In this document: piece by piece, positions 21,676 to 33,589 of the stretch
Numbering within the stretch: position 1 is the stretch's first letter
Layout of the letters: each line of letters begins with the position of its first letter
Assembly: GCA_946122785.1 (NCBI GenBank)
Contig: CAMGYJ010000006.1
Span: 2,108,001 to 2,172,000 of the forward strand
DNA: 64,000 nt
Reading direction: 5' to 3'
Source: Linum tenue
Lineage: Eukaryota > Streptophyta > Magnoliopsida > Malpighiales > Linaceae
Notes under the pieces: generated by a model
Seen by the model: only the letters and a program-made list of their open reading frames with translations
Database searches by the model: none
What the model was told of the DNA's origin: nothing
Made by a program: the position numbers and the translations under genes

Positions 21676-23279
21676 GGAAATGATACTGTTGAGCTTCTTC
21701 GGATGCAGAGAGAAGAGAAGAGCTTTCTGCTTAAGAAGAGAGAGCTTCTTAAAAAGTTTTTCTTTTTTCGGGCACCGGCTTGCTAAAAGTGACATTGGAA
21801 ATGTCAATGTTATTGAGGAGATTGATTAGATGATACTGTTGAAAACCAGAGCAAGTGCATGTGTGTTATGGGTTTTGGGAAACAGTATAAATGGAATTTT
21901 GTAAACTTTTGTCAGTCATATATTGTTTGATATTAAATATAGAACGAGCAATGCGGAATCTTTTAGGGACAGTGGCCGTTTTTCGGAGTATTAATATTAT
22001 CGCAATACCATACTGCGCCGCAGCAGCAGCAGACACGGGACAACGAGGAAGAGCTGAATCACAGTCACAGACAGACAGAACGTGTCCCTTCAATTCTCAA
22101 TAATCTCCATTTTCTGCCTACTTGCATGCTTTCCTCTTCTTATCTAACTTTCTCTCGCTGTCCGTCTTTGTCCTTACATGCACACTCTAACTCACGAGTG
22201 ACCAGAAACGGCGCACCAGGACAAACCCCTTGTTGGCTTTCCAATCCGGAAGAAAAAAACCAACCTTTTGCTATTCATAGGTAACTGCAGTCTGCAGCTA
22301 TTAAAAAACTAGCGTGGTCCCGGCTAAGAAGAAGGTGAGTTATAAAATTTTAGAATATAATGGATTGTATAACTTATTGTTGTAAATTTTTTTTTTTTGG
22401 AAATATGTGATAAAGATAGAAAATTTTAGCATGAAAGAGGCATGGATGATGCAACGAATCCAAAAATCAGCCTTATGAACCAAGTTCGAGTACCTGTTAC
22501 CATGTGAAACAGTATTATTTCTGATAATATGATGAGATGGTGTTATAAGTTTGTTAGAAATCGAATTCCAGAAAATCGAATAAAAATCGCCTATAAAATA
22601 CACTATAATTTAATCATTAGAATATCAAATAATTACATAATATTTATTTGAAATTATAAAAATTGGACTAATCTGGTTGATCGAGGAAGAACGATTTAAT
22701 AACTTTAAAATATATTATATTTTAGTCACTAAGATATAAAATAATAGCATATTATATGTTATGACAGAAAAAATAGCATGTTTTAGGATGACAAACCTAT
22801 GATGTTCATTTGTTTTACTTCATGGCCAAATCTCGTATGGGTCAAGCCCATTCAACTCTTTTATTCTATGGTTAGCGGTTAGCCCATTAGAATCCATGCA
22901 TTAGTTTATTGTTAAATTTTTTCTTTTTAGCAATAAAAAAGGAGTATTGTTTTTTCCCTTTCATATATATCTTACCAACCTTGAGAAATAAAAGGGTTTA
23001 AAGAAAACCCTATATCCCCTAAAAAAACTGCTCAGTGCTCACCGGCTCATGGTTCACTTCTCTCTCTCGATCTCAATTATATCGCTGTCGGTAGCCACTT
23101 CTCCCCATCCCTGTTTTCATGTGGTTAATTTTAGCTATCCAAACCTTTTCCCTGCATGTCATCCTCACCCCGAACCTCAATTTCAACTCCCCCTCTCGGT
23201 CTTTGTTTTTCATTTCTTAATCTTCCCTTCTCTTATCACTTGTTTAAACCCCTTTTTGTATATCTTTGATGCTACTTTA
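21676..23279. other. Upstream region of PME gene 1 and non-coding spacer
   Basis: The first several hundred bases above 21675 are the expected promoter side of PME gene 1, but I could not fix a TATA box. The remainder is AT-rich, with no coding region or complete transposon I can support. The small frame at 23049-23375 owes part of its length to the microsatellite at its end. Confidence 0.4.
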
Positions 23280-23339
23280 AAGAAGAAGAAGAAGAAGAAG
23301 AAGAAGAAGAAGAAGAAGAAGAAGAAGAAGAAGAAGAAG
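23280..23339. repeat. (AAG)20 microsatellite
   Basis: Twenty uninterrupted AAG units. A long perfect trinucleotide array like this is probably length-polymorphic. Confidence 0.97.
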
Positions 23340-24717
23340 CCACCAATTTTCAATAATACTGTATTGTTACAGTGAAGCGATTTTGTGGATTTCTTTGTCA
23401 CTTATCTGTTAGAGCTTGCAAATGATGGAAAATGGGTGGTTGATTACGATTTGATTAGATGACTCCATCTTTAAATTTTACTTGCATGCAATTTACTACC
23501 CTTCTTCATCTGCATGACTGGATCATTTTAGTATGCTTGGATTTCTTTTAATAGGGAAGGGATTAGGCGATTAGCACGCGGAAGAAGGAGTGGGGAAATT
23601 ATTTTGACAACAATTATGAAGCTCACTTTCTCTAATTATTTCATTTATTACCGACATGGGTGGAGTTCAGATCCAGCATCGGAACAATCCAAGACTCGGC
23701 TATGGTGATCGCTATAGAGGCACGAAACAGATGCGGTCATGGCGGAAACCTGTTCTGTTTTTGTGGACCGCAACAATCCCTAGGCTCGTTCAAGTCCGCA
23801 TGTGTACGGTAAGTTGGTCCGTTTCATAGAGGAAAGATAAAAAAAAATTGACACTCCCTATTATACCCTCCTACAAATGCTCCTGGAGCAGGGAATTTGA
23901 AATGGGAGAAGGGTTTTATTCCTTCCTGCTATTATATTATGTGTAGATTGTAGTAATTAGAACTCCACTTTTAAATCTGGAAGCAAGTGACCACTATCAC
24001 AAAACACCATATTATAAAAACTTATCTACAATCATGAGGTTATTTCACTCAAAAGAAACTATGTTTTATCTGTTGAAGATCGGCATTATAGCTTGAATAG
24101 TTCAATTTGGCAATGATCTCCGGTCTTGCATATAAATTTTGTGTAAAAGTGGTATGATTGAAGCTATTCTCTATGTTAACACTAATCAGAATAGCCTTTG
24201 TTGACTGGAAACTAACCACGAAAAAGTATAGTTATTTATCTTTAATCAACTCAAAAGTCAACCTAGAAGATCCACCAAATGAATTGATGTTAAGATATCA
24301 TACATTACTATCAAAGAAACTAAATAACCCACCAGTCAGCTCTCCAAGCAAGAACGCTCAACCTTTACATATTAACCCTCCGAAAATTGCTTTGCATAAC
24401 AATATAGGTGGAGAAGGTTAGGCGGTTGTTGAGTCCATGAGAAGGTTTGGAGAGACGGTGATGGTTGAGCCTTTAGTAGGACGGGAGCCCGGGACACTGT
24501 TTATCTTTAATCAACTCAAAAGTCAACCTATGAGATAAACCAAATGAACTAATTTTAAGAGATCACACATTACTGTCGAAGAAAATAAATAACCCACCAG
24601 TCAGCTCTCCAAGCAAGAACTCTCAATCTTTCCATATTTAACCCTCCGAAAATTGCTTTGCGTAACAATATAGGTGGAGGCGGTTACGCGGTTGTCGAGT
24701 CCAGTGAGAAGGTTTGG

Positions 24718-25012
24718 AGAGACGGCGATAGTTGAGCGTTCAGTACGTAGGTCGGGACACCAGTTAGACCTATTTACATTAGTTGCGGCTTTTCAATCCG
24801 CATTCGACCTACCAACATCACTCAACCTTTCCATATTTACCCATCTCTCAAAGACACATGTGCCACATATTCAGTCAAAACTTCTATGTTCAAAAATATT
24901 GTTGCTTTATGGTAGTTATATTATTTAAGACTATGTCAAGAATTTTGCATCGCTTCTATCTACACATTCCATACTGCAATTCGATGTGCAATATTTGCAC
25001 CAATGGCATTAA
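24718..25012. repeat. Duplicated block, copy 1
   Basis: The right part (from ACCAACATCACTCAACC at 24811 to about 25012) matches 25675-25871 with many substitutions and small indels. A shared upstream module (GTTGAGCGTT... TTTACATTAGT) extends the match to about 24718 and also recurs in pieces at 24420-24500 and 25445-25570. It is non-coding and of unknown class. From 23340 to 24410 I see nothing identifiable. Confidence 0.7.
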
Positions 25013-25586
25013 TTAGGCTTGTGATTTTAAAATTATTCCCCTTTTATAAGATAAATAGAAATACAATTAATTATTAAAATCGAATTAAAATAATAAAAGT
25101 ATGAAAATAGAAGTATCAAATACCAAAAAAATATTTAGGGGGAGAGTTAGTGGCTTAGCTAACTGTGATGGAAAATTCCAATGATTTTTCAGATTTAAAC
25201 TTCCTTTATGTTTTTAATTTAAAAGGTTTAAACAAATTTGTTTAGTCTAAATGCTTATGTTTCTAGTCTTTCTCAAAGAGATCACAATTCAAATCCCATC
25301 ACTTATGTATTTTTCCTATAAATAAGAAAATAATAAATGACTGTAAAGACGAATCTCCCTTCCTACTTTTGCTATGGATGCAAGGATTTTGTAATGGGGA
25401 AGCACCTTTCCCATTTAACTCTTATATTAGGTGTAGCGAAAGTAACTCGGTGGTTGAGTATTTAGTGGGTCGGACACTATTTGGGCTCGTTTACATTAGT
25501 AGCACATTTTCTATTTGCGTTGGGCAACCAACAACACTCAATCTTTCCATATTTACCCCTCCAAGAATTGCTCTAGCTTAATAATT

Positions 25587-25871
25587 GAGACAGTGATGGT
25601 TGAGCGTTTAGTGGGACGGAGCACTATTTGAGCCCGTTTACATTAGTAGTATCTTTTCCATCCGTGTTCGGCAAACCAACATCACTCAACCTTTCCATAT
25701 TTACCCCTCTTTTAAAGACACATGTGCCCCATATTCACTCAAAAGTTCTGTGTTTAAAAATATCGTTACTTTAAGATAGTTATAACAATTAAGTCTATGT
25801 TAAGAATTCTACATCCCTTCTACACATTCAAGAGTGCAATTCGATATGCAATATTTGAGTCAATGACATTT
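25587..25871. repeat. Duplicated block, copy 2
   Basis: Same orientation as copy 1 and about 860 bp downstream of it. It shares words such as AGACACATGTGCC and TGCAATTCGAT.GCAATATTTG in the same order. From 25872 to 26955 there is no recognisable gene; a TATAAATAGG word at about 26884 could belong to an old LTR, but I could not find its ends. Confidence 0.7.
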
Positions 25872-26955
25872 CAGTTGCGAAACGTGGTGGAAAGGTCCTA
25901 TATTTTTCATCTACATGGACTGGTGTGGGTTTGATCCCATGAAGAGAATGAAATTGAAGTGGACGAAGAAGAGTTGAAGTTTGATAGTCATGAGAGTAAG
26001 GAGACCCCTTATTGGTTCAAGGCAATTATTGCAGCAGGGTAAGTAGAGATTATGTTTAGGAACAAAAGGCAACGCGATTTACTAATGAGCTTCTCTATTC
26101 TGGAGTGACCATGAAATTCTAACAGTATTTTGGTTGCTTTCGTAGAGGAGAAGAGATTGGTTTGGGATAGGTTAGGTGCAAAGTCCGTGGAAAGACAAGA
26201 TTGATAAACTGGGGACCTGAATATCACTCTGCCTTTCCTTGTGTGCTCATCTTTGGGATAGTAGAGGTAACCTATTTAACTATCATATATGACCTTTTCT
26301 GTTCTACTACAATCAAGAGCTATCCATGTTTACTCTTTTATCTTGCTCTTCTTCTACTCTCGTTAAAGGTATTGTGGTCTTGGAAACATAATATAACACC
26401 GTTCAAATTATAGTAGGTCATCATCTTTTCATGGTTTTGGCCAGTTTAGTTATCCCTACAAGGTTAATTTGGCTGGTGAGCTGAAGAATATTACTAGATA
26501 AAGATTATTTAGGAGCTTCAATTGAGTTATGGTCTTCATCTCATGTGAACGATACTTCCTTTGAACGAGTTAGTGCTCGCTTGATATATTTGCAGCTTGT
26601 TCCAGACTGTACACCACATTATGTAGCTTACATCGGAGCAAGAGATTGGAGAATTGCGAGCTAGCCATTGGGAGCTACTTGTTGTTGTTTGGTTTGCTGA
26701 AGAGAGTTCCAGTAGCTTTCCTACTAGTGTGTTGTTGTTGTTATCATCTTCTTGGGTTTTCTTGTTTTCAATTGTAATTCAGCCTTGGGGAAAAAGCTAT
26801 TTTGATGGGGAGGGTAGTTGTAACAAACGGGAATGTGATGCAAACACATTATGAATAGGGAGTGGAATGTAATTGAGTAACAAGTATAAATAGGCCCTCC
26901 TGTATTGAACTGAATATCGAACACAGTAAACATAATTTGCTTCCTTCCTATGCTC

Positions 26956-27804
26956 TGTCACTACAAGAAATGCATCTTCAGCCACGGGTAGTTTTTGTTA
27001 TGGGTAGTTTTTGTTACGGGTATGCTCCCGTGATCAAAACTTAACTATTTGTCATGGGTAGATAATCCCGTGATGGTTTCTTGTTAAACAATAATCCGGG
27101 TGGCTTCCCGTGACGGTTGGTGGTTTGGAGCGAAAAATGGGTGACTGGGCGGGAGCGAAAGCAAAGTTTGGCGGCTTTATCCAAGCCAAAAAAATTCAAG
27201 TGCCCACCCTCCATTATTTGGCTTATTATTCCTTTTCTTTTAAATCAACTTTACCAATTCTATGGGCAAAGCATAAAGCATTTCGTGCACTCATGTACAA
27301 CACACACGGAAATCAAAAGTCTTTTTAGTTTTTTCCGAAGACAATTATTTTTAGAGCTCTCTTCCAGATCTCTCCATCCCCAGCTTCCCAAGCTCCAGCC
27401 GTTCCGTCCTCCTCCATTGCAGACATTGGTAGCTACAGCAGTATATTCTAGAGCCATGGTGTCGACGATTCCTCTTGCTTCTTCGCCGTTGTAGAGTGGT
27501 GATGCAGTCAGTCATCGGCTCCCCTGGCCTATTCCTCTGCCTCTTCAGATCTGAGTCATTTGTCGCAATCCCTCTCCCTTGCAGAGTCTCCTCCCCCCGC
27601 CTCCACCTTCGTCGTCTCTTCAACGGCCTCCAAAGCTCCCTGCGCTCAACGCCTGCTCATCCCCGTTTTTGAAAAGGTACCCATCTTCAATCACGGGCAC
27701 GCTTGTCACGGTAACTAGCCTGTGACTAATGGTATTGGTCATGGGAAATGACTGTTTAATCACGGGAAAGCCTGTGATTGAAAGGGATTTTTCCTGTAGT
27801 GTGT
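26956..27804. mobile_element. Small CACTA-type non-autonomous transposon, 843 bp
   Basis: The element spans 26959-27801, begins CACTACAAGAAATGC and ends with the inverse type TTTTTCCTGTAGTG. The 3-bp target duplication TGT is exact (26956-26958 and 27802-27804). Both ends carry subterminal CACGGG / CCCGTGA words in both orientations, as CACTA elements do. The interior (27120-27680) holds short open frames in G+C-rich sequence, but no transposase. Confidence 0.92.
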
Positions 27805-27960
27805 CTCTACTCTTCTCCTACTTCTGCCTTCCTTGTTCTTCTCTTCTCTTTCTGAATCACTCCATCTGCAGATCTTCCTCATTATCTCTATTGCTTCCAT
27901 CAATTCATCTCTTCACTACTTTCAATAGCCGACAACTGATACAAAACAAGGTCGGGACAT

Positions 27961-27963
<3 letters not shown>

Positions 27964-27996
<33 letters not shown>
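27964..27996. repeat. (AG)16 microsatellite
   Basis: An uninterrupted AG dinucleotide run of about 33 bp. Confidence 0.95.
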
Positions 27997-27998
<2 letters not shown>

Positions 27999-27999
27999 A

Positions 28000-29160
28000 C
28001 AGAATCACTGTATAAGTCAACTAGATCATCTTCTTTTCTTTCCCATCCTGATATCATCACCGACATCTGATGACAGTCGTCCCCATCAATCCATTGCCTC
28101 TTCATCCTTCCTCATGTCCTCCGACGGAAAAAGTTATCTTGTTCGCTCTCTCTATCTCTGTCTCTCTCATCTCCAACTAGGTTATGAATTCAACTGATTC
28201 TTTTTGGTTTGTTGTTGCTCTGAAGAATAAATTGGTAGATCTCAAAATCAAATAAGAAGAGAAGAGTGGCTAATCTGATTGAGGATCAAGGTAATTTATC
28301 TACAGAAATAAGTTCATTCAGGTTGTAATAATTGGATTCATCTGTAAGTTGTGTAAAACCTACGGAGTGATAGTTATCTCTTATGTATCACATAAACAAA
28401 CAAATGACATATGTATTTCGTAATGATTCTGACAACGTAAAGTTAATGGAAGTATCTTAGCCTAATAATTTTTAAAATTATCCGTTTAAAACTCAATCAC
28501 TAAATAAGCTAATGAAAGTTATTTTTATATATTATGGAAGGATTATGTAACGAAGTTTTATGATAGTTACATAAATTAAAAATACATTAGGTAAAACTTA
28601 TGATGAGAAATTTGTTTCTTATTATGTATCAAATAAAAAAAATGTATTCCATATGTTTTCTCAAATGATTAAAACACAATGTAAAGCTTACTGAAATATA
28701 ATTATTTCTTATGAATCAATAAAAAAAACATGTTTAAGTTGTGTAAAACTTATAGAGGAATAATTATTTCTTAAGTATCACTTAAATAAATGTATGGCAT
28801 ATGTCTTTTGTAATAATTTTGTAAATTAGTTGCTTTCAACTAGATCACCAAATAAGCTAATGAAATTATAAACATAATGAAATTCTCGCTGCTGTGAAGG
28901 ACGAGCAAAAAATATTCGTAATAATTCAGACACTACGTAAAGTTAATGGAAATATCTTACCAGAATAGTTTTTTAAATTATTTAATTTCAACTAAGTCAG
29001 TAAATAAGTTAATAAAATTTCAAATATAATTTCAACTACGTAAAGCGCGGGACAAAATACTAGTACAATAATCTAAGACGACAAAGAATTACTAATATAA
29101 TACCGACCGAACCGCTTGTATATAAGTTTTGACCCATGTAATGTAATGTAATACAATGTA
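28000..29160. repeat. AT-rich spacer with degenerate direct repeats, 3' side of PME gene 2
   Basis: No gene is visible. Related segments recur in the same orientation near 28345-28520, 28735-28870 and 28915-29030, sharing phrases such as GTGTAAAAC, ACGTAAAGTTAATGGAA and AATAAGCTAATGAAA. They are diverged copies of a non-coding repeat of unknown class. Confidence 0.5.
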
Positions 29161-29163
29161 GCC

Positions 29164-31492
29164 TTACAAACGATCGTCGTATGGAATACCAGTAGCCGGG
29201 ATCCACCTATCTCCCTGAAGGAACTTGGTCGGCAAGAACTCCGCCGCCTCATTGGGGTCCGTAAGCGCATGAACCCCACCCCACTTGACTCTCCTCCACG
29301 GCTGCGCCCCGGGTCCTCTATCCCTGTACTCCGCATAGTACACCGTCTCCAGGTAGCGGTTGTTCCACCCGGACCACCCTTCCGCCGCCACCACGTGTCC
29401 CAGCCTCGTCTCCACAAACACCGTCCTCGCGTACTGCTTCCACGGCCGCCCCAGGTACGTCACCGGCGCCCCGGGCTCCCCCCACACGCTGCAGCGGTGG
29501 AACGCGAACCCGGTCGGCTCGTCCCGGTTCAACCGGCTGCTCGCCGCGATCACGTTGCCCACGGCCCGCCGCCTCGACACGATGTCGCATCTCTGAAACA
29601 CCGCAGCCGCGTTGCCGAAGATGAAGTCCACGGTCCCGCTGATCCGGCACTCCCTGTAGAACTGCCGCTTGCTGAGGGCGAACAGCGTGTCTTGGTTGCC
29701 TTTGATCTCGCATCGGTAGAACGCCGAGAAGTCCGACCCGGCCCGGATTGCTACGGCCTGCCCCGCTGAGGCCCCCGCTGTGTTCTCGATGGTTAGGCCG
29801 ATTGCTATGAACCCTGGACCGTCCACCGCTGCAAACCAATACCATGTACGTACATGCAGCTCCTTATTTGGAAGAATGGAAAAGGACAGTCTATGTCTCA
29901 TTCGGTGTCAAAAACGAATGACACTACTACTACTACTAATAATAATGTTTTTAAAATAACGAACGAACATAATAACTTGATTCCAAAAATCACTGATAAA
30001 ATTATCTAAAAAGAAAGATGGGTTCTTAATCGATGAACTTAATGGTATTGCATAGAAAAGTACGCTTGTCATAAAAGATATTATACCTTGGTTGCCACAA
30101 CAAACACAACATGCAGCAACAAAACGATATCATACGAGGTCTTAATTTGCTATATTTGTGCTAATTCAGTTTTTATGGGTCTATATATAGCCTCTTTAAA
30201 GATAAAAAAATAAACAATTATTGTAAAAGTTCTGCCTTCAATTAATAGAAAACCTAAAAAAAGTTGGATTTTTTTCATTTATATCTGTAGAAAATTTTTG
30301 GTGTGTGCTCTGTCAAGAAATTTCACTCATATTCATATATATAGGATGGTATATGTGAATGTATGGAGCAATTATCATCCTATGCACAAAGTAAAAAGAA
30401 TTTACTCTCCAGCCCTAAATGCAAATTAAATTTCGAAAAAAACATATCTGAAAAGGGATATTTGGATTTTAATTTTACTACTTACTCTATCAGTATTATA
30501 ATTAATTACGGTAACATATGTTGAGCTGTCAATGGTATTGTAGCATTGTAACGTCTAATGTTAATTAGACTAAAACTAGTAAGCTATTTAGTGGCCAAAT
30601 AATGACGAAGATTCAAAAAAAGATAAGTGCTAGAATGGAATTTGTGGTTTCTATTAGATAGAAATTAATGAAGAAAGATAGAAGTCAACTTTCCAGGTAA
30701 TAAACTAATAAATCAATATACGGAACTGAATACGCACACACGCACGCACGCACCTAGTGTTGCGGAATTGAAAGTGCTGTATCCGGAGGAATTGCTACGA
30801 TCGCCGGTGATGATTGTCCGGCCCATCCCTTCGCCGACCAAAACGACGTTGTGCTTCCTATAGTCAACCTTGAGGTACTCGTGATATGTTCCTTGCTTAA
30901 CATGGATGACGTAATGAAGGGCAGTGTTACCGTCCGGGGCAGACGACAGCGCGTCGGCGATGCTCCGGAAATCTCCCGACCCATCTTGAGCCACTGTCAC
31001 GTTGCATGCCGCAAAAGGGTTCCCTCCAGCTGCTAACTTGGTCAGTTTGGCTGGCAGATTATGCTGTAGGCGGCTCGCCATTGATACAAGCCCATGCGTC
31101 AGCAACTCGGCTCCACCCAGATATCTCCTTGCTGCCACCAATTCCTCGGTGCCGTTCGCGTACGGCCCTGGTAACTCTTCTTGGCAGATGTTTTGATTGG
31201 TCAATGCAGCGCTCAGCCGCGTTCTTAAGTCGCTCGCGTGCCCTTCATCACCGGAGGCCAAGTCTTGTAAGGCTGCAAGGCACCATCTGAGGTCCGACAG
31301 TGTCAAGTCGAGCAAATAACGGCACGACGAATCTGTGGTCAACTTGGACAAGGCGGCATCCGTTTGGTGGATTGCCGACTTCAATGCAGCTCTCAAGTTT
31401 AGGAGGTGGGAGCTGCTGCTGACAGTAGAAGCAGGGAATGCTGTGATCAGCAGTGAAATGGAAATGCACAATACTGCCAACAGATTCCCCAT
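29164..31492 (-). CDS. Pectin methylesterase gene 2 (PMEI-PME type), intact, two exons, 467 aa
   Basis: Pectinesterase that demethylesterifies homogalacturonan in the cell wall, secreted with an inhibitor-like pro-domain. Exon 1 is 31492-30754 and exon 2 is 29828-29164; the 925-bp intron has GT-AG ends and splits the codon after SATL, exactly where PME gene 1 has its first intron. The spliced length is 1404 nt. The signal peptide core is LLAVLCISISLLITAFP. The pectinesterase domain starts NVTVAQDGSGDFRSIADAL (about residue 160). Catalytic blocks are GQAVAIR, GNQDTLF, SGTVDFIFGNAA and YLGRPWKQYARTV, all with their key residues. The pro-domain seems shortened: the usual first cysteine pair (as in LCSRTPYPETC of gene 1) is absent, although NQNICQEEL is kept. 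It is shorter than gene 1 (551) and lacks gene 1's third exon boundary. An ATATAATA word about 40 bp upstream of the ATG on the minus strand may be its TATA box. Confidence 0.93.
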
Positions 31493-32107
31493 CGTGGAAC
31501 AAGAAGAAGCCGTCGATCGATAGCCTCACTATTATATTATATGTGGACCGGATGTGTGATTCATCGCTTGCTTGGTATATATATATATATATGTTTGTAT
31601 TTATCACGAAACGAAATCACTGTGCTAGCTCTTAGAATCATTGCAGGATTACTTAATCAATTGAAATTGTTTGCGTTAATGATGAGGATACCATTTACAT
31701 ATCATCTGCCTAGGGAGAAGTAAGTGTTGGCACCTGGGAATATCAAGTTATTGATTGGGGCTAATATTAATACATGTTTTACCGAGTTGGGAGATGCGCA
31801 CCAATGCGCCTTTCGACTGTTTCCTTTTTTCCCCCTATTCATATTAACTATTAAGGTGTCTTCAGTACGCGCCAGCTCCGTGTAATGTTAATTTGTCATT
31901 TATTATGTTTTTAATAAATTATTGCTACGTGGAGAATTAAGTGAGCAGGTGATACTAGCAAGAAAGGAAGGAAGAAGAGAACCCTAAGAAAATCACTGTG
32001 TGTTAAGTTTACCATTCAGGGCTATGTATTACTAAAGGAATGAAATCAGTTATAAACTTATAATCAAAGGCGGTAATATATTCCAAGTTTAAGAGGTTAA
32101 AATTTGG

Positions 32108-32680
32108 ACATTGCTATTCGTCGCCCTAAATTATTTACTTCAATGCTCTTAGTTCATTTATTTGTCTTTCAAGCACCAAATTAAAATCAAATATACACCA
32201 AATAACAAAATTCAAAATACAATCAAAGAACCAACGTCAAAGAAGAAGAAAACCAATCATTCAACGAAAAAGAACCAAACAATCTGTCACACCCGGAAAA
32301 CGTTAACCTAACTACCTACAGGCAATCAAGAGAGGGATTTATTCCCTTCCACCTTCTTGCAACTTGGCCGAGAGAGAGCTAAACCCGAAGTTAATAAACC
32401 CTCTAATCAAAACGAGAATCCACCACCACTTCCTTGCTCTCATCACCAATACGTCTCTCCCTAGAGGATCTCCGCATGTGCGGCGGACTGAGGTAGCAGC
32501 ACATATCGAGAGTTTAGTGACGTAGTATCGACGGTGGCAGATTTCAATTGGAGTGGAGTGGGGTGGGGGTTAGGGATTGTTTGGTTAGGTTCTAGATCTG
32601 AAATTAGGTATAAGGGTAAATATGTCAATTTGTTGCGTTTTATGGAGATAAAATTTGAATTTTAGAGCGACGAATAGAGA
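32108..32680. mobile_element. Possible inverted-repeat transposon of about 570 bp
   Basis: CTATTCGTCGCCCTAAA near 32114 is mirrored by TTTAGAGCGACGAATAG near 32662, giving about 16 bp of terminal inverted repeat. No clear target duplication was found and there is no coding region. From 31493 to 32107 lies the upstream region of PME gene 2, with a short (TA)n run near 31577; from 32681 to 33300 I see AT-rich sequence only. Confidence 0.4.
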
Positions 32681-33299
32681 TTCAGTAAAATCTGAATATA
32701 TGTTCACTGGTTAACTGCATGGTTGGTCACTAAAAATATTTAAATCTAATCTTGCTTTAAAATTAATTAGGATAAATACTATTTTTAGCCAAACATTTTA
32801 CCCATTCCGATTCTGTAATATTAGCCAAAACTATCATAATACTAATTATTAGGAAAACGTTAATTAACGTTGCTAAATATTAGCATTAATTTCGTCACCA
32901 CTAATTCTTTGTTAACGGTGGTCCAACTCAGCAAACACGTCAGCTTCCACGTCTGATATCATTAAAATTTTTTCTTTTATTATTTTTTTGCTTTTATTTT
33001 TTTATTTTTTAATTCCTCGTCTACTCTTTAAAACCCACAAAGGGATGTTACTGGAAATACCCTCGCAGTGACAGAATCAATTTCTGCCCTCGTTGTCGTC
33101 GTAGTTGAGCATTGTCGCCTCCGTAATTGAGCATTGTCGCTGCCGTCGTTGAGCTTAGACGCATTCGTCTCTTCCCTTGGGCATCTAAAGGTAATGTGTA
33201 TTAAACCTTCCCCTCACCAGTTTGTCGGGGTTGCAAAATCCGATTGGAATGATGGAATGGAGCGGATTGTTTCCTCTGTTTTCATTGATAGCAATAAAA

Positions 33300-33530
33300 A
33301 TCATGTGTGCAAGGAAGAACTTTTCAAGGGAGGGCTCTGCAAGGGAGGGTTCTTCTAGTTCGGCGAACACAAATCACGATTTAGCACTCTGTGCGAGCAT
33401 AAATTCCCTCCCATTGTGAACAAGTCTGGTACCCTTAGGAATCCAGGAAGACAGTTTTATTGTTGTCCCTATTGGACTGTATTGTATTTGGGTACTTTGT
33501 TGGTTGTTTGTTTACCTAAATTCCAAATCT
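33300..33530 (+). pseudogene. GRF-type zinc-finger fragment
   Basis: Across two frames the translation gives FSREGSAREGSSSSANTNHD, LALC, then HKFPPIVNKSGTLRNPGRQF and YCCPYW. The S-G-T-x2-N-P-G-R-x-F-Y-x-C core is the GRF zinc-finger signature of small plant proteins, many of them carried by transposons. A frameshift falls around the first cysteine (near 33390), and the continuation after PYW runs into a hydrophobic stretch (LGTLLVVCLP). It has no upstream gene context, so it is probably a captured or decayed copy. Confidence 0.6.
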
Positions 33531-33589
33531 TAAGTGCAAGCATTCTGTTGGTGGATCTATATCAACTATACCTCAGGAATGGATCATTT

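Noticed and set aside
21281..21829. 182-codon plus-strand frame at the start of PME gene 1
   Set aside because: Antisense shadow of the signal peptide and PMEI coding region, which is clearly minus-strand.
23049..23375. 108-codon frame ending in poly-lysine
   Set aside because: The lysine run is the (AAG)20 microsatellite in translation; the upstream part shows no domain.
27117..27494. 125-codon frame inside the small CACTA element
   Set aside because: No conserved domain and overlapping alternative frames of similar length; not supportable as a gene.
29269..29845. Plus-strand (166 codon) and alternative minus-strand (175 codon) frames over PME gene 2 exon 2
   Set aside because: Arg/Pro-rich shadow frames of the real exon, without recognisable domains.
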